A DNA stretch of 64,000 bases, taken from Firmicutes bacterium UBA5227. GTDB lineage: Bacteria > Bacillota > Clostridia > Tissierellales > Sedimentibacteraceae. The notes beneath the pieces are model-generated. The model was not told where the DNA came from. It ran no database searches and saw only the letters and a list, made by a program, of their open reading frames with translations. Position 1 is the stretch's first letter. The number at the start of each line of letters is the position of its first letter. The stretch spans positions 14,585 through 78,584 of the forward strand of contig DHUT01000003.1 in NCBI GenBank assembly GCA_002409285.1, in the 5' to 3' direction. Shown here piece by piece: positions 26,582 through 34,032 of the stretch. Both the position numbers and the translations under genes were made by a program.

Positions 26582-27574
26582 TTACTGATTTAATCCATTT
26601 TGGTTTTCTAAGATATTTGATGCATCAGCTTCTACACCTGCGTTAAACTGATCCCAACCAAATTTTATGTCTAACTGAACACCCTTGTTTTGAGTTTTTC
26701 CGTCATCGTTTTTAGTCATGTTTGCTGCGGTTCCTGTTGTATACACTCCTTCTGCATCAGGGTCTACCGCAACTCCTATAAACATATCCATTCTATGCTC
26801 TGAATTATCTGAGGGAACTAATATCAGATTTTCTTCTAATTCAGCCATATTTTCCAATGCGGAAAGTCTTACAAACTCAACACCGCCTAATGTAAATTTG
26901 TCTTCAGGGTCAAATTGAGCTGCCAATTTCACTACTTCCCCATAGGTTTCAGGATTTTCATCTTCAACCAGCAGAGCAACACCTATTAAGTCTTTCGTTT
27001 GCTTGGTAATATCTATTTCGCTGCCTTTAATCTTGCTTACCTTAAATTCTACCTGGCTTAACCTGGCTGCTATGGAGCCTATGTTTATTATGTCTGAACG
27101 AAAGGCCTGAGCATAGCCGGGATACAAATCATTCACTGTAATATTTATCGTGTCTCCTGCAATAACTCCTTCTCCATAAGGGAGTCCGCCATAGTTCTCA
27201 GTTAAAACACCACCATCTATTCCGGCATCAAAATCTACACTGTTATAATTTGATGCTTCGGCATAATAGTCAAGTCTTTTATCCGGACTTCCGAAAACAT
27301 CATTGTATGTATTCGTATTCCGTTGAAAATAGTTTGCAGAAATAAAACCATTTGTATTTTCTCTTTTTATACCGTCAATAATACTCCAGTTATTACCTCC
27401 AACCTTTTCATTATCATACTGAGCATATGCACCCAAATCCACAAATTTAACCTCTAAATCTCCTGTTGTAGCCTTAGTTGTAACATTAAGCGTATCTGTC
27501 CAATAGGCATATCCGGTACCCACAAGCACCATGCATAATGCTAAAACTGTACATAAAATTGTTTTTTTACTCAT
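26582..27574 (-). CDS. Secreted protein with SipW-type signal peptide, TasA/CalY-like
   Basis: A 330-residue exported protein. Residues 1-25 are a signal peptide (MSKKTILCTVLALCMVLVG) ending in the SipW-dependent motif TGYAYWTDTLNVTTKATTGDLEV, which TasA, CalY and camelysin share. The mature part is beta-rich and acidic, with no cysteine and no obvious catalytic motif. In the locus it is the last gene, after its own short leader, and its strong terminator suggests a separately tuned, abundant product. A fibre or matrix subunit role is inference from TasA. Sequence similarity beyond the signal region is not evident to me. Confidence 0.78.
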   Translation of the reverse strand: MSKKTILCTVLALCMVLVGTGYAYWTDTLNVTTKATTGDLEVKFVDLGAYAQYDNEKVGGNNWSIIDGIKRENTNGFISANYFQRNTNTYNDVFGSPDKRLDYYAEASNYNSVDFDAGIDGGVLTENYGGLPYGEGVIAGDTINITVNDLYPGYAQAFRSDIINIGSIAARLSQVEFKVSKIKGSEIDITKQTKDLIGVALLVEDENPETYGEVVKLAAQFDPEDKFTLGGVEFVRLSALENMAELEENLILVPSDNSEHRMDMFIGVAVDPDAEGVYTTGTAANMTKNDDGKTQNKGVQLDIKFGWDQFNAGVEADASNILENQNGLNQ

Positions 27575-27669
27575 CCTATTACCTCCTAAAGTTTTTTATA
27601 GCTTAAAGAGAGTATATAATAAAAAACAATTCATGTAATCCCCCAATGGGCTATGAAATCAGGTTATAA

Positions 27670-27699
27670 GTGGTATTTTAACTACCACCCGGGTAGTAG
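27670..27699 (-). promoter_or_regulatory. Two overlapping hairpins in the leader of the TasA-like gene
   Basis: On the minus strand CTACTACCC/GGGTGGTAG (27699-27682) pairs fully with one G-U, and GTGGTA/TACCAC (27688-27670) pairs across a 7-base loop. The two share the GTGGTAG segment and cannot form together. They start 5 bases after the DUF5305 stop codon. Confidence 0.5.
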
Positions 27700-27704
27700 G
27701 CCGC

Positions 27705-28730
27705 TTAGCTTATATAGTATATATAGCACACTTCCTCTCCGGGTATGAAAAAGCCGTCATCCCAAGGCACGCCATCTGTATCTGCCATGTAGAAAATGGG
27801 AATATTAAGCTGGTCTGATATTTTTATCATACTTTCCATATCGCTTATTACCATCCTGATATTATTGCTGATATCTACCGGCTCCCTTACTCTTACCATC
27901 CTGCTTCCATGCTTTCTCATAATGGACTTAAACTTTAATTCCCTGATTTTATCTTCGTCAGGAAGAACTGTAAGCAGTAGTGTACATCCAATTAACAACA
28001 CCATGATGAAAATTAAGGCAACAGGCAAAATAACCATGGAATTTTCCATAGGTTGCTCCTTAACCTGTATATCTGTAACAGAGCCTTCTTTTTTTATGGG
28101 CTGGGGCTTGTCTATGGTAAATAAGCTTTGTGACAAGGGTAAGGGTATGGAGTGGCTGAATTTTTCTTCTATTTCACCGAATTCGGTTTCAGCCCTGAAG
28201 TTACCCGAAAATATTAATACCGCCTCACTGCTGGGGCTTGCCATTAAAATCATCTCGGCATTATGTATATAATCTTCATATTCATTGAAATTTAAATGTA
28301 CCGGTTGATAAATATATGCTTCATCCGAAAAGTTTAAACCTGACTGAGCAAGTAAGGGAAAATTTTTTTCATATATAATCTTCTTTTCCTCTGATTTAAT
28401 CTGATATCCTCTTACCATTACCTCAACATCGTAATCCAAGCTTATATCTGATTTTTCACTGCCTGAAAATTCAGCATAAAAATTTACCTCAAGCCAGCTG
28501 AAAATACTCTTTGGATAAACCATGCCTTCCTCCATAAAGGCTCCGCTGTAAAGTTCATTTTTATTAAGATACACCTTGTAATCACTATCCACGGACATGG
28601 TATAGCTATACTCTGTTACTTCCTCTTCTTCAATTGAAGGTGTAAGAATTTTGTATATTGCAAATCCGCACAAAAATATAATTATAATTGCCGTCACTAC
28701 TAAGGCAGTTTTTTTTGTCCTTGTGACCAT
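27705..28730 (-). CDS. DUF5305 membrane protein
   Basis: A 341-residue protein with an N-terminal membrane segment at residues about 9-28, a beta-rich outside domain (about 40-225) and a second membrane segment at about 235-258, ending in an 80-residue inside tail. This layout and the YSYTMSVDSDYKVYLNKNELY start of the outside domain fit DUF5305, a family that travels with SipW-type signal peptidases. No activity is known. It follows the signal peptidase gene by 13 bases and may assemble, anchor or regulate the exported proteins. Confidence 0.72.
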   Translation of the reverse strand: MVTRTKKTALVVTAIIIIFLCGFAIYKILTPSIEEEEVTEYSYTMSVDSDYKVYLNKNELYSGAFMEEGMVYPKSIFSWLEVNFYAEFSGSEKSDISLDYDVEVMVRGYQIKSEEKKIIYEKNFPLLAQSGLNFSDEAYIYQPVHLNFNEYEDYIHNAEMILMASPSSEAVLIFSGNFRAETEFGEIEEKFSHSIPLPLSQSLFTIDKPQPIKKEGSVTDIQVKEQPMENSMVILPVALIFIMVLLIGCTLLLTVLPDEDKIRELKFKSIMRKHGSRMVRVREPVDISNNIRMVISDMESMIKISDQLNIPIFYMADTDGVPWDDGFFIPGEEVCYIYYIS

Positions 28731-28743
28731 TATTTTTTTAATT

Positions 28744-30003
28744 TTAATAATCTATCACTCCTTGAGGTATATTTTGGTTGCTGTAAAGGTAAACTACGGG
28801 AATTCCTATTTTAGGAACAATATTTTCAACGATTCCTTTTAAATCGTTAGGTCCCACAATCCATGAATCCCTGGAGTCGTTGTTATCCCCTTTTGTGACA
28901 AAAGATAAGTTCCCCGCTTCATCCTTTATCACCTCCTCTATCCGATGGGTAATTGTTATATCCTCCATCTTAAAATTTATAATATCTCCGGCTTTAAGCT
29001 TGTATATCTCCTCTTCAGAGGAAAGCTTTTTTATGAGGACAATATCTCCCGGAAAAATCACCGGTTCCATGCTTCCTGTAAGTATTACCGAAGGATATAT
29101 GCTGAAAACTCCAACCACAAACCATGAAACTCCTACTAAAAATAACAGAGGCAGTATGAATGAAAGTACATTATCCCTTTGATAAATATTCTTTATTCGG
29201 GAAAACTCTTTGTATTTTTCCCATATGTACATGGAAAGTGTTATCGGATAAGTTATTCCTATTACACTTTCCGCAATCCATGGCAGGGAGGGGATAAAGG
29301 GAAACACAAACATAAATATCTTTTTTATACATTCATAGCATATGCAAGGTATACTTCCTCCCGTAAGGCAGATAACGGTCAAAAGAACACTGACGGATAA
29401 CTTAGGTACAATATCCTGAAATAAAAATATGAATATATCTTCATAGCTTCTCATTATTGATAATTTCACATAATTAAATCCTAAAGCAGCTATGTATGAA
29501 GTTATAACTACTATCCATAAATATGGATGGGATGTTTTTTTGTAAACGGAATTTACCGAATAAGACCTTACCATAATAAAGGCTGCTGTTTTTGGTAAAT
29601 ATGACACAATATTACGTACTATTCCATTGAGAGAGGTATCATAAGAACTTGAAGCAAGGTTCTTCATGAGCACACCCGCACCGAATGTTATTGCAATATA
29701 AATTACACTTCCCGCAATACAAAGTCCGGTAATGTAGTTTTTGATTTTAATTTTCCCCATTGTATGTATAAAAGGCAAAGAAAATAACATGCAAATTATA
29801 ATAAAGGAATAATAAACAGGATATGTATAATCTGCATTAAATAAATCTGTCGGAAAAATTTTAGGAAGAACCTTTTCTCCCAAAAGGAGTAAGTTAAGTA
29901 CAAAAGATATAAAAAGATAATTTTTTTCTTTATACTCAAACTTACTCCTTAAGTCAATTTCGCTTTTCATTGATTTGAAATTGAATTCGGATTTAGTCAG
30001 CAT
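28744..30003 (-). CDS. sipW: SipW-type signal peptidase I with extra N-terminal membrane domain
   Basis: A 419-residue protein. Residues about 280-419 are an ER/SipW-type signal peptidase: the catalytic serine is in TGSMEP (Ser311), the histidine that replaces the usual lysine is in ITHRI (His353), and GDNND holds the aspartates (373, 376). Before it lie about 270 residues with roughly eight hydrophobic segments, absent from Bacillus SipW (about 190 residues). The start at 30003 overlaps the upstream gene by 11 bases; the reading frame stays open for 87 more codons only because the upstream repeat has no stop in that frame. It should cleave the three AYWTD/GAWTD-type precursors encoded around it. 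Confidence 0.85.
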   Translation of the reverse strand: MLTKSEFNFKSMKSEIDLRSKFEYKEKNYLFISFVLNLLLLGEKVLPKIFPTDLFNADYTYPVYYSFIIICMLFSLPFIHTMGKIKIKNYITGLCIAGSVIYIAITFGAGVLMKNLASSSYDTSLNGIVRNIVSYLPKTAAFIMVRSYSVNSVYKKTSHPYLWIVVITSYIAALGFNYVKLSIMRSYEDIFIFLFQDIVPKLSVSVLLTVICLTGGSIPCICYECIKKIFMFVFPFIPSLPWIAESVIGITYPITLSMYIWEKYKEFSRIKNIYQRDNVLSFILPLLFLVGVSWFVVGVFSIYPSVILTGSMEPVIFPGDIVLIKKLSSEEEIYKLKAGDIINFKMEDITITHRIEEVIKDEAGNLSFVTKGDNNDSRDSWIVGPNDLKGIVENIVPKIGIPVVYLYSNQNIPQGVIDY

Positions 30004-30517
30004 CGTCTTTGCTTCCTTCTCCTTTGTTTGCATCAATGTTTTCCTCTTCGCTTTTTTTATTGTTTTCGCTATTTTCGTTATTTTCGCTGTTTTCGTTATT
30101 TTCGTTATTTTCGTTATTTTCGTTATTTTCTCTGTTTTCGTTATCTTCGTTTTCGTTATCTTCGCTGGTTTCACTGTTTCTGATGCCTTCATCTTCATTC
30201 TGTAAATTTCCGTCGATGCTTTCGTCATTTTGCGAGGATTCAATGTTAATTTCGCCGTCATCAATACCCCCGGGGTTTTCGGAATCTGAATTTACCTCTT
30301 CCTGCAGTGCTTCCCCAAGGATATCACTGGTCGGGGGAATTTCTTCCAAAACAACCTCCGGTATAGGTGCCGGAACATTTAATACATCCAGATATCCGTC
30401 ATAGGTAAGGGTTACGCTTATTTTCGTATTTACCGCGTCAGTCCAGTATGCATATGCCGCAGGTATAATCCCGGAAATAACAAGCATGCATATAATTATA
30501 ATTTTAATATTTTTCAT
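29993..30517 (-). CDS. Secreted acidic low-complexity protein with SipW-type signal peptide
   Basis: A 174-residue protein. The signal peptide MKNIKIIIICMLVISGIIPA ends in AYAYWTDAVNTKISV, the SipW-dependent type. After a short segment (about 30-75) the rest is very acidic and asparagine-rich, including a run of ENN triplets at about 130-155, and is likely disordered. It has no membrane anchor. It lies 17 bases after the previous secreted protein gene and overlaps sipW. It could be a linker, spacer or cation-binding component of an extracellular assembly; there is no recognisable domain. Confidence 0.75.
   Translation of the reverse strand: MKNIKIIIICMLVISGIIPAAYAYWTDAVNTKISVTLTYDGYLDVLNVPAPIPEVVLEEIPPTSDILGEALQEEVNSDSENPGGIDDGEINIESSQNDESIDGNLQNEDEGIRNSETSEDNENEDNENRENNENNENNENNENSENNENSENNKKSEEENIDANKGEGSKDDAD
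30055..30145 (-). repeat. 9-bp tandem repeat coding for ENN triplets
   Basis: On the plus strand the unit is TTTTCGTTA with variants, about nine copies at 30063-30141. On the coding strand it reads GAAAATAAC. The period is a multiple of three, so copy-number change alters protein length without frameshift. Because no frame contains a stop, several spurious ORFs run through it on both strands. Confidence 0.85.
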
Positions 30518-30534
30518 AAGGTTCCTCCATGATT

Positions 30535-31305
30535 TTATTCTCCGTGAACTGTTTCGTCATTATTGGCAATATTGAACTGTTCCGTGGGTATGGAGATTTT
30601 TAGAGAATACTCCGCCTTTAACTGTGCATTGACTATGGGATTTTCAAAAGCTATATCACAGCCCTCGATATTTTTTAGGCTTGAATAATCAATAGAGCCC
30701 AGTTTTATGTTGCCGTACCTGTCTATATTTTTCACCTCTATAAAAACAGAAGCTGTAGTTTCGATGTTATCATCTGTTACAATTTGCCGATATACATTAA
30801 AATCTATCCCATAATCATTTTTGTTTATTTCCTCATTAATAGGGAAACTTTCGTCATATATGACAATTTCAGCATAATCGGGTATAGCTTTAATAACGGT
30901 ATAGGGTTTATTAAAGTCAGCCTTTTCCGAATTTATGGCTTTTACTTTGCTTTGTTCGGAAGTTTTTATGGGATATTCTACACAAAGCATGTGTCCGGAA
31001 ACAGAAAGGCTATCCATAAGCTCCATATCCAATTTTATAGTTAAGCTTATTTCTTTATTGCCATTTTCGGTAGCGTTAAATTCTATATTTTTATTTAAAT
31101 AATTTATTTTATTGCTGCTGTCTCTTTTTACCAGCCCAACCCTTATATCTTTTACGTTTCCGAATTCAATGCCAAAGCTTGATGTTGTAACCTTTCCCCT
31201 TATGTGTAGCATATCCGTCCACGCTCCATAGGAAGAGCCTACAAAAAATAACAGTACAGCAGTTAAAATAATCACTATTTTATGCCTTTTCCATGCAGCT
31301 TTCAT
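30535..31305 (-). CDS. Secreted protein with SipW-type signal peptide
   Basis: A 256-residue exported protein. The N-terminus is a basic stretch and hydrophobic segment (HKIVIILTAVLLFFVG) followed by SSYGAWTDMLHIRGKVTTSSFGIEFGNV, a variant of the SipW-dependent motif with GAWTD in place of AYWTD. The remainder (about 45-256) is beta-rich with no cysteine after the signal. The start overlaps the response regulator stop in ATGA, so it is translationally coupled to the regulator. It may be a minor pilin-like or adaptor subunit, like TapA beside TasA; that is inference. Confidence 0.75.
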   Translation of the reverse strand: MKAAWKRHKIVIILTAVLLFFVGSSYGAWTDMLHIRGKVTTSSFGIEFGNVKDIRVGLVKRDSSNKINYLNKNIEFNATENGNKEISLTIKLDMELMDSLSVSGHMLCVEYPIKTSEQSKVKAINSEKADFNKPYTVIKAIPDYAEIVIYDESFPINEEINKNDYGIDFNVYRQIVTDDNIETTASVFIEVKNIDRYGNIKLGSIDYSSLKNIEGCDIAFENPIVNAQLKAEYSLKISIPTEQFNIANNDETVHGE

Positions 31306-31970
31306 ATATACTCCTTTCTAAGATTTTTTTTATAGGATTTTTCTATTACATTTTTTAGTACATAGCTGTTCTTGTTTGCGAAAATAACAGCCTCCACCCT
31401 TGAGTCAATATTAAGCTTCGATAATATATTTGTAATATGTTTTTTTACCGTACCCTGAGAAATAAACAGTGTATTGCTTATTGTTGCATTGGTTGCCCCC
31501 TGACTTATCAGTGACAGAATATCTAATTCTCTTTGAGTTAATGAATGTATTGCCTTTTCATCGTTTGTCTCCTTGTTTAATTTTTCCATTATTGCCGATG
31601 AATAAAATTTTCCGCCTCTTTCGATGGACTTTAATCCATAAGTAATTTCATCAATAAAAGCATCCTTAAGTACGTACGCATCAACATCAAGCTCCTGAGC
31701 ATAAGTAAAGTCACATTGCCTTGAGGAGGATGTTATAACAAAAATTTTAGTATCTAAGTTATCATTTTTAATCCATCTTATTAAGTTAAATCCGCTTTCA
31801 CTCCCTAAGTTTATATCTATAAAAGCTAAATCCACAAGATGATTTTTCATAAATGCCATAGCCTCTCTTACTGTTCCCGCTTCAAAAATATTTTCGTTTT
31901 CTTTAAAGCTTAGTATTAAAGAAGATATACCCTGACGTGAAAGTGGATGATCATCTAAAACTAAAATCAT
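31302..31970 (-). CDS. NarL/LuxR-type response regulator
   Basis: A 222-residue response regulator. The receiver has the acidic pair DDH at residues 6-7, the phospho-acceptor aspartate in DLAFIDINLGSESG near residue 52 and the lysine in YVLKDAF near residue 101. The LuxR helix-turn-helix is at about 142-200 (LTQRELDILSLISQGATNATISNTLFISQGTVKKHITNIL). It sits 43 bases after the histidine kinase and overlaps the first secreted protein gene, so it very likely controls the SipW locus. Confidence 0.92.
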   Translation of the reverse strand: MILVLDDHPLSRQGISSLILSFKENENIFEAGTVREAMAFMKNHLVDLAFIDINLGSESGFNLIRWIKNDNLDTKIFVITSSSRQCDFTYAQELDVDAYVLKDAFIDEITYGLKSIERGGKFYSSAIMEKLNKETNDEKAIHSLTQRELDILSLISQGATNATISNTLFISQGTVKKHITNILSKLNIDSRVEAVIFANKNSYVLKNVIEKSYKKNLRKEYI

Positions 31971-32013
31971 ACATGTTTTCTCCTTCCTTAAAAGTTTTCT
32001 GTATGTTATAAGC

Positions 32014-33663
32014 TCACACAGGGATTTTGCATATTATTTCAGTACCCGTTGTTTCTTTTGAATTAATAATCAAAGTTCCCTTTAGAATTACGGTTACTAT
32101 ATGCATATTCTTAATCCCCTGCCTGCCTTCAGGTATATTGTTTTTATCAAAACCTTTTCCGTTGTCTTTAATAACAGCCGTTACAAATTCCTCATCCGCT
32201 GTTATACTTACATCTATTTCAGTAGCTTTGCTATGCCTTACAGAATTATTTACGGCTTCACAGATAATTCTGTATAACGAAGTTTTTTTACTGGATGATA
32301 AGATTGAAATATCCTCATCAAACTTAAAGATTATATCCATATCATTTATATCTCTGACTTCATTAATATATGTGGAAAGTTTGTTTTCAAATTTATTTTC
32401 GTTTTCAACGTCCCATTCGATTCCGTATATTGCTTCTCTTAAGGTTTTCATTATAGATTCAATTGATTTTGCTAATTCATTCAAATCCATTTTTACCTCT
32501 TCTGCAGTCAGGTTATCTATCCTTCTGCCCAGGGCAGATATACTGCATACGGCATAAAATAGCTTTTGTATTACAATATCGTGTATCTGGCTGGCTATGC
32601 GGTGCTGTTCCTCGCTCACTATGTATGCTTCCATCATTGACTGCATATCAAGTTCATGAATTATTGTCTCAACCAGATGCAGATAAAATACATTTTCTTT
32701 CTCACAAATACATGCTTCTGTAGGAGTCTCTCCTCTCAACATGAATATTAGCGCCAATAAAATATTAGAATCGTTCCTTATATATTTAATATCGTAAATT
32801 TTATGGTCGAAATTCACATTGGAAGGCATACTTTGATTTTTAAGCTTAAGCGTTTTAAGTACAAAATCAGCTATTTGGCTTATCTGCTCCTCATCTATGT
32901 TTTCATAGGAAAAAGCGCCTATATTATTTGAGGAATTTATTTCAAATATTGCACACCCTTTTTTTGCAATAGTTCTATACAACATTAAATTCAATTCATC
33001 TAATACCTTTTGTGGATTAGACATGCTGAACAGGTTAAGGGCATCATAAACATTCATTGTGCACTCTAAAGCGCAATCGCTTTGTTTTTTTGCTTCATTT
33101 AAACCTATGTTAAGCTCATGAAGCTCGGATTTGTTTTTAAGTAACTTATTGTTATTTTCTAATAGAAAATAAAATCCGCAGCATACCACTATAAAGGCTA
33201 TACCTGTATTAATATCGGAATATGTAGTAAAATCCCTGGTGTCTGTAAGACCGATTCTTCTTTGCACAATCACATTGACAAGCATTAAAAGCATCAGGAG
33301 GACAGATATAATTACCGAATATCTTCCAAAGGGCTTTAAGGCTGTTATTATTATAAAAATATTTATATAGTACCAAAGGTAGGGGCTTGAAAGGCCTCCG
33401 GATAAAAATATGAAAATATTGTATGCCAGGCTTTCTAAGATTACGGCAACTATTACAATGTAATTATTTACCGAGTAATTTTGTCTGTATAAAAGGGCGC
33501 CTAAGGTACTGGATACAAGCATACCCAGCATAACAAATATTTTTGAGTAGGTAATATTGTTACGCCAGGTTATAATAAATACTATGGTTAATACAGCAAC
33601 TGATATGTGTCTGTAAAGTAAAAGTATATCAAGGTTTTCTTTACTTTCTCCACTGTACTTCAA
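32014..33663 (-). CDS. NarX/DesK-type sensor histidine kinase
   Basis: A 549-residue kinase. The N-terminus has about six membrane segments (residues 13-175) with almost no outside loop, so the signal is probably in or at the membrane. A linker and GAF-like region (about 200-330) follows. The HisKA_3 phospho-acceptor is the first histidine in EEQHRIASQIHDIVIQ near residue 358, and the ATP-binding domain has SLYRIICEAVNNSVRHSKA and IKDNGKGFDKNNIPEGRQGI. It is the first gene of the seven-gene SipW operon. Confidence 0.9.
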   Translation of the reverse strand: MKYSGESKENLDILLLYRHISVAVLTIVFIITWRNNITYSKIFVMLGMLVSSTLGALLYRQNYSVNNYIVIVAVILESLAYNIFIFLSGGLSSPYLWYYINIFIIITALKPFGRYSVIISVLLMLLMLVNVIVQRRIGLTDTRDFTTYSDINTGIAFIVVCCGFYFLLENNNKLLKNKSELHELNIGLNEAKKQSDCALECTMNVYDALNLFSMSNPQKVLDELNLMLYRTIAKKGCAIFEINSSNNIGAFSYENIDEEQISQIADFVLKTLKLKNQSMPSNVNFDHKIYDIKYIRNDSNILLALIFMLRGETPTEACICEKENVFYLHLVETIIHELDMQSMMEAYIVSEEQHRIASQIHDIVIQKLFYAVCSISALGRRIDNLTAEEVKMDLNELAKSIESIMKTLREAIYGIEWDVENENKFENKLSTYINEVRDINDMDIIFKFDEDISILSSSKKTSLYRIICEAVNNSVRHSKATEIDVSITADEEFVTAVIKDNGKGFDKNNIPEGRQGIKNMHIVTVILKGTLIINSKETTGTEIICKIPV

Positions 33664-33754
33664 TATATCCCCCTCCTTCTCAGACCCATCCCTGAAATAA
33701 GCCTTAAATATTAATGATCCTAATAATAGTACAATAGATTTGTGGATTTGTAAT

Positions 33755-33822
33755 GTGACTATTTGTCACTATTTTAATAATTTCATAAAATTATGCCAGA
33801 TTAATGCATAATTTTATGAAAT
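33755..33822. promoter_or_regulatory. Two inverted repeats between the kinase and STAND regulator genes
   Basis: A long inverted repeat has perfect 16-bp arms TTTCATAAAATTATGC (33781-33796) and its complement (33806-33821) around 9 bases. A shorter one, GTGAC-TATTT-GTCAC, lies at 33755-33769. Both are in the 369-base divergent intergenic region, 90-160 bases upstream of the kinase gene and more than 60 bases before the plus-strand -35 box. Confidence 0.7.
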
Positions 33823-33890
33823 ACAACATTTTGCGTCAATAATAAACAATATAATACTAAAAATGCCTAATTTAGCATATAAATATCATT

Positions 33891-33919
33891 TTGAACATTC
33901 TGCTCTGTTATACTATAAT
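33891..33919 (+). promoter_or_regulatory. Promoter of the STAND/LuxR regulator
   Basis: TTGAAC (33891-33896), spacer 17, TATAAT (33914-33919), with a 110-base leader to the start codon. Apart from the inverted repeats, no other element is visible in 33664-34032. Confidence 0.75.
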
Positions 33920-34032
33920 GGTATAGACCCAACAATAAACAACATTAGTATATAATGTAAAATTAACTGCGCTTTTGCAGAAATACATGGCAGCAATGTG
34001 GAGACCGATAATAAAAATTTAGGAGGGATTTA

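Noticed and set aside
30004..30264. N-terminal extension of sipW rich in KIT repeats
   Set aside because: It reads the ENN repeat of the upstream gene in another frame. The extension is low complexity, out of frame with a protein that has a good signal peptide, and absent from the peptidase family.
30009..30404. Plus-strand ORFs with FSLFSL or FVIF repeats
   Set aside because: Artefacts of the stop-free nine-base repeat; no ribosome site and opposite to a supported gene.
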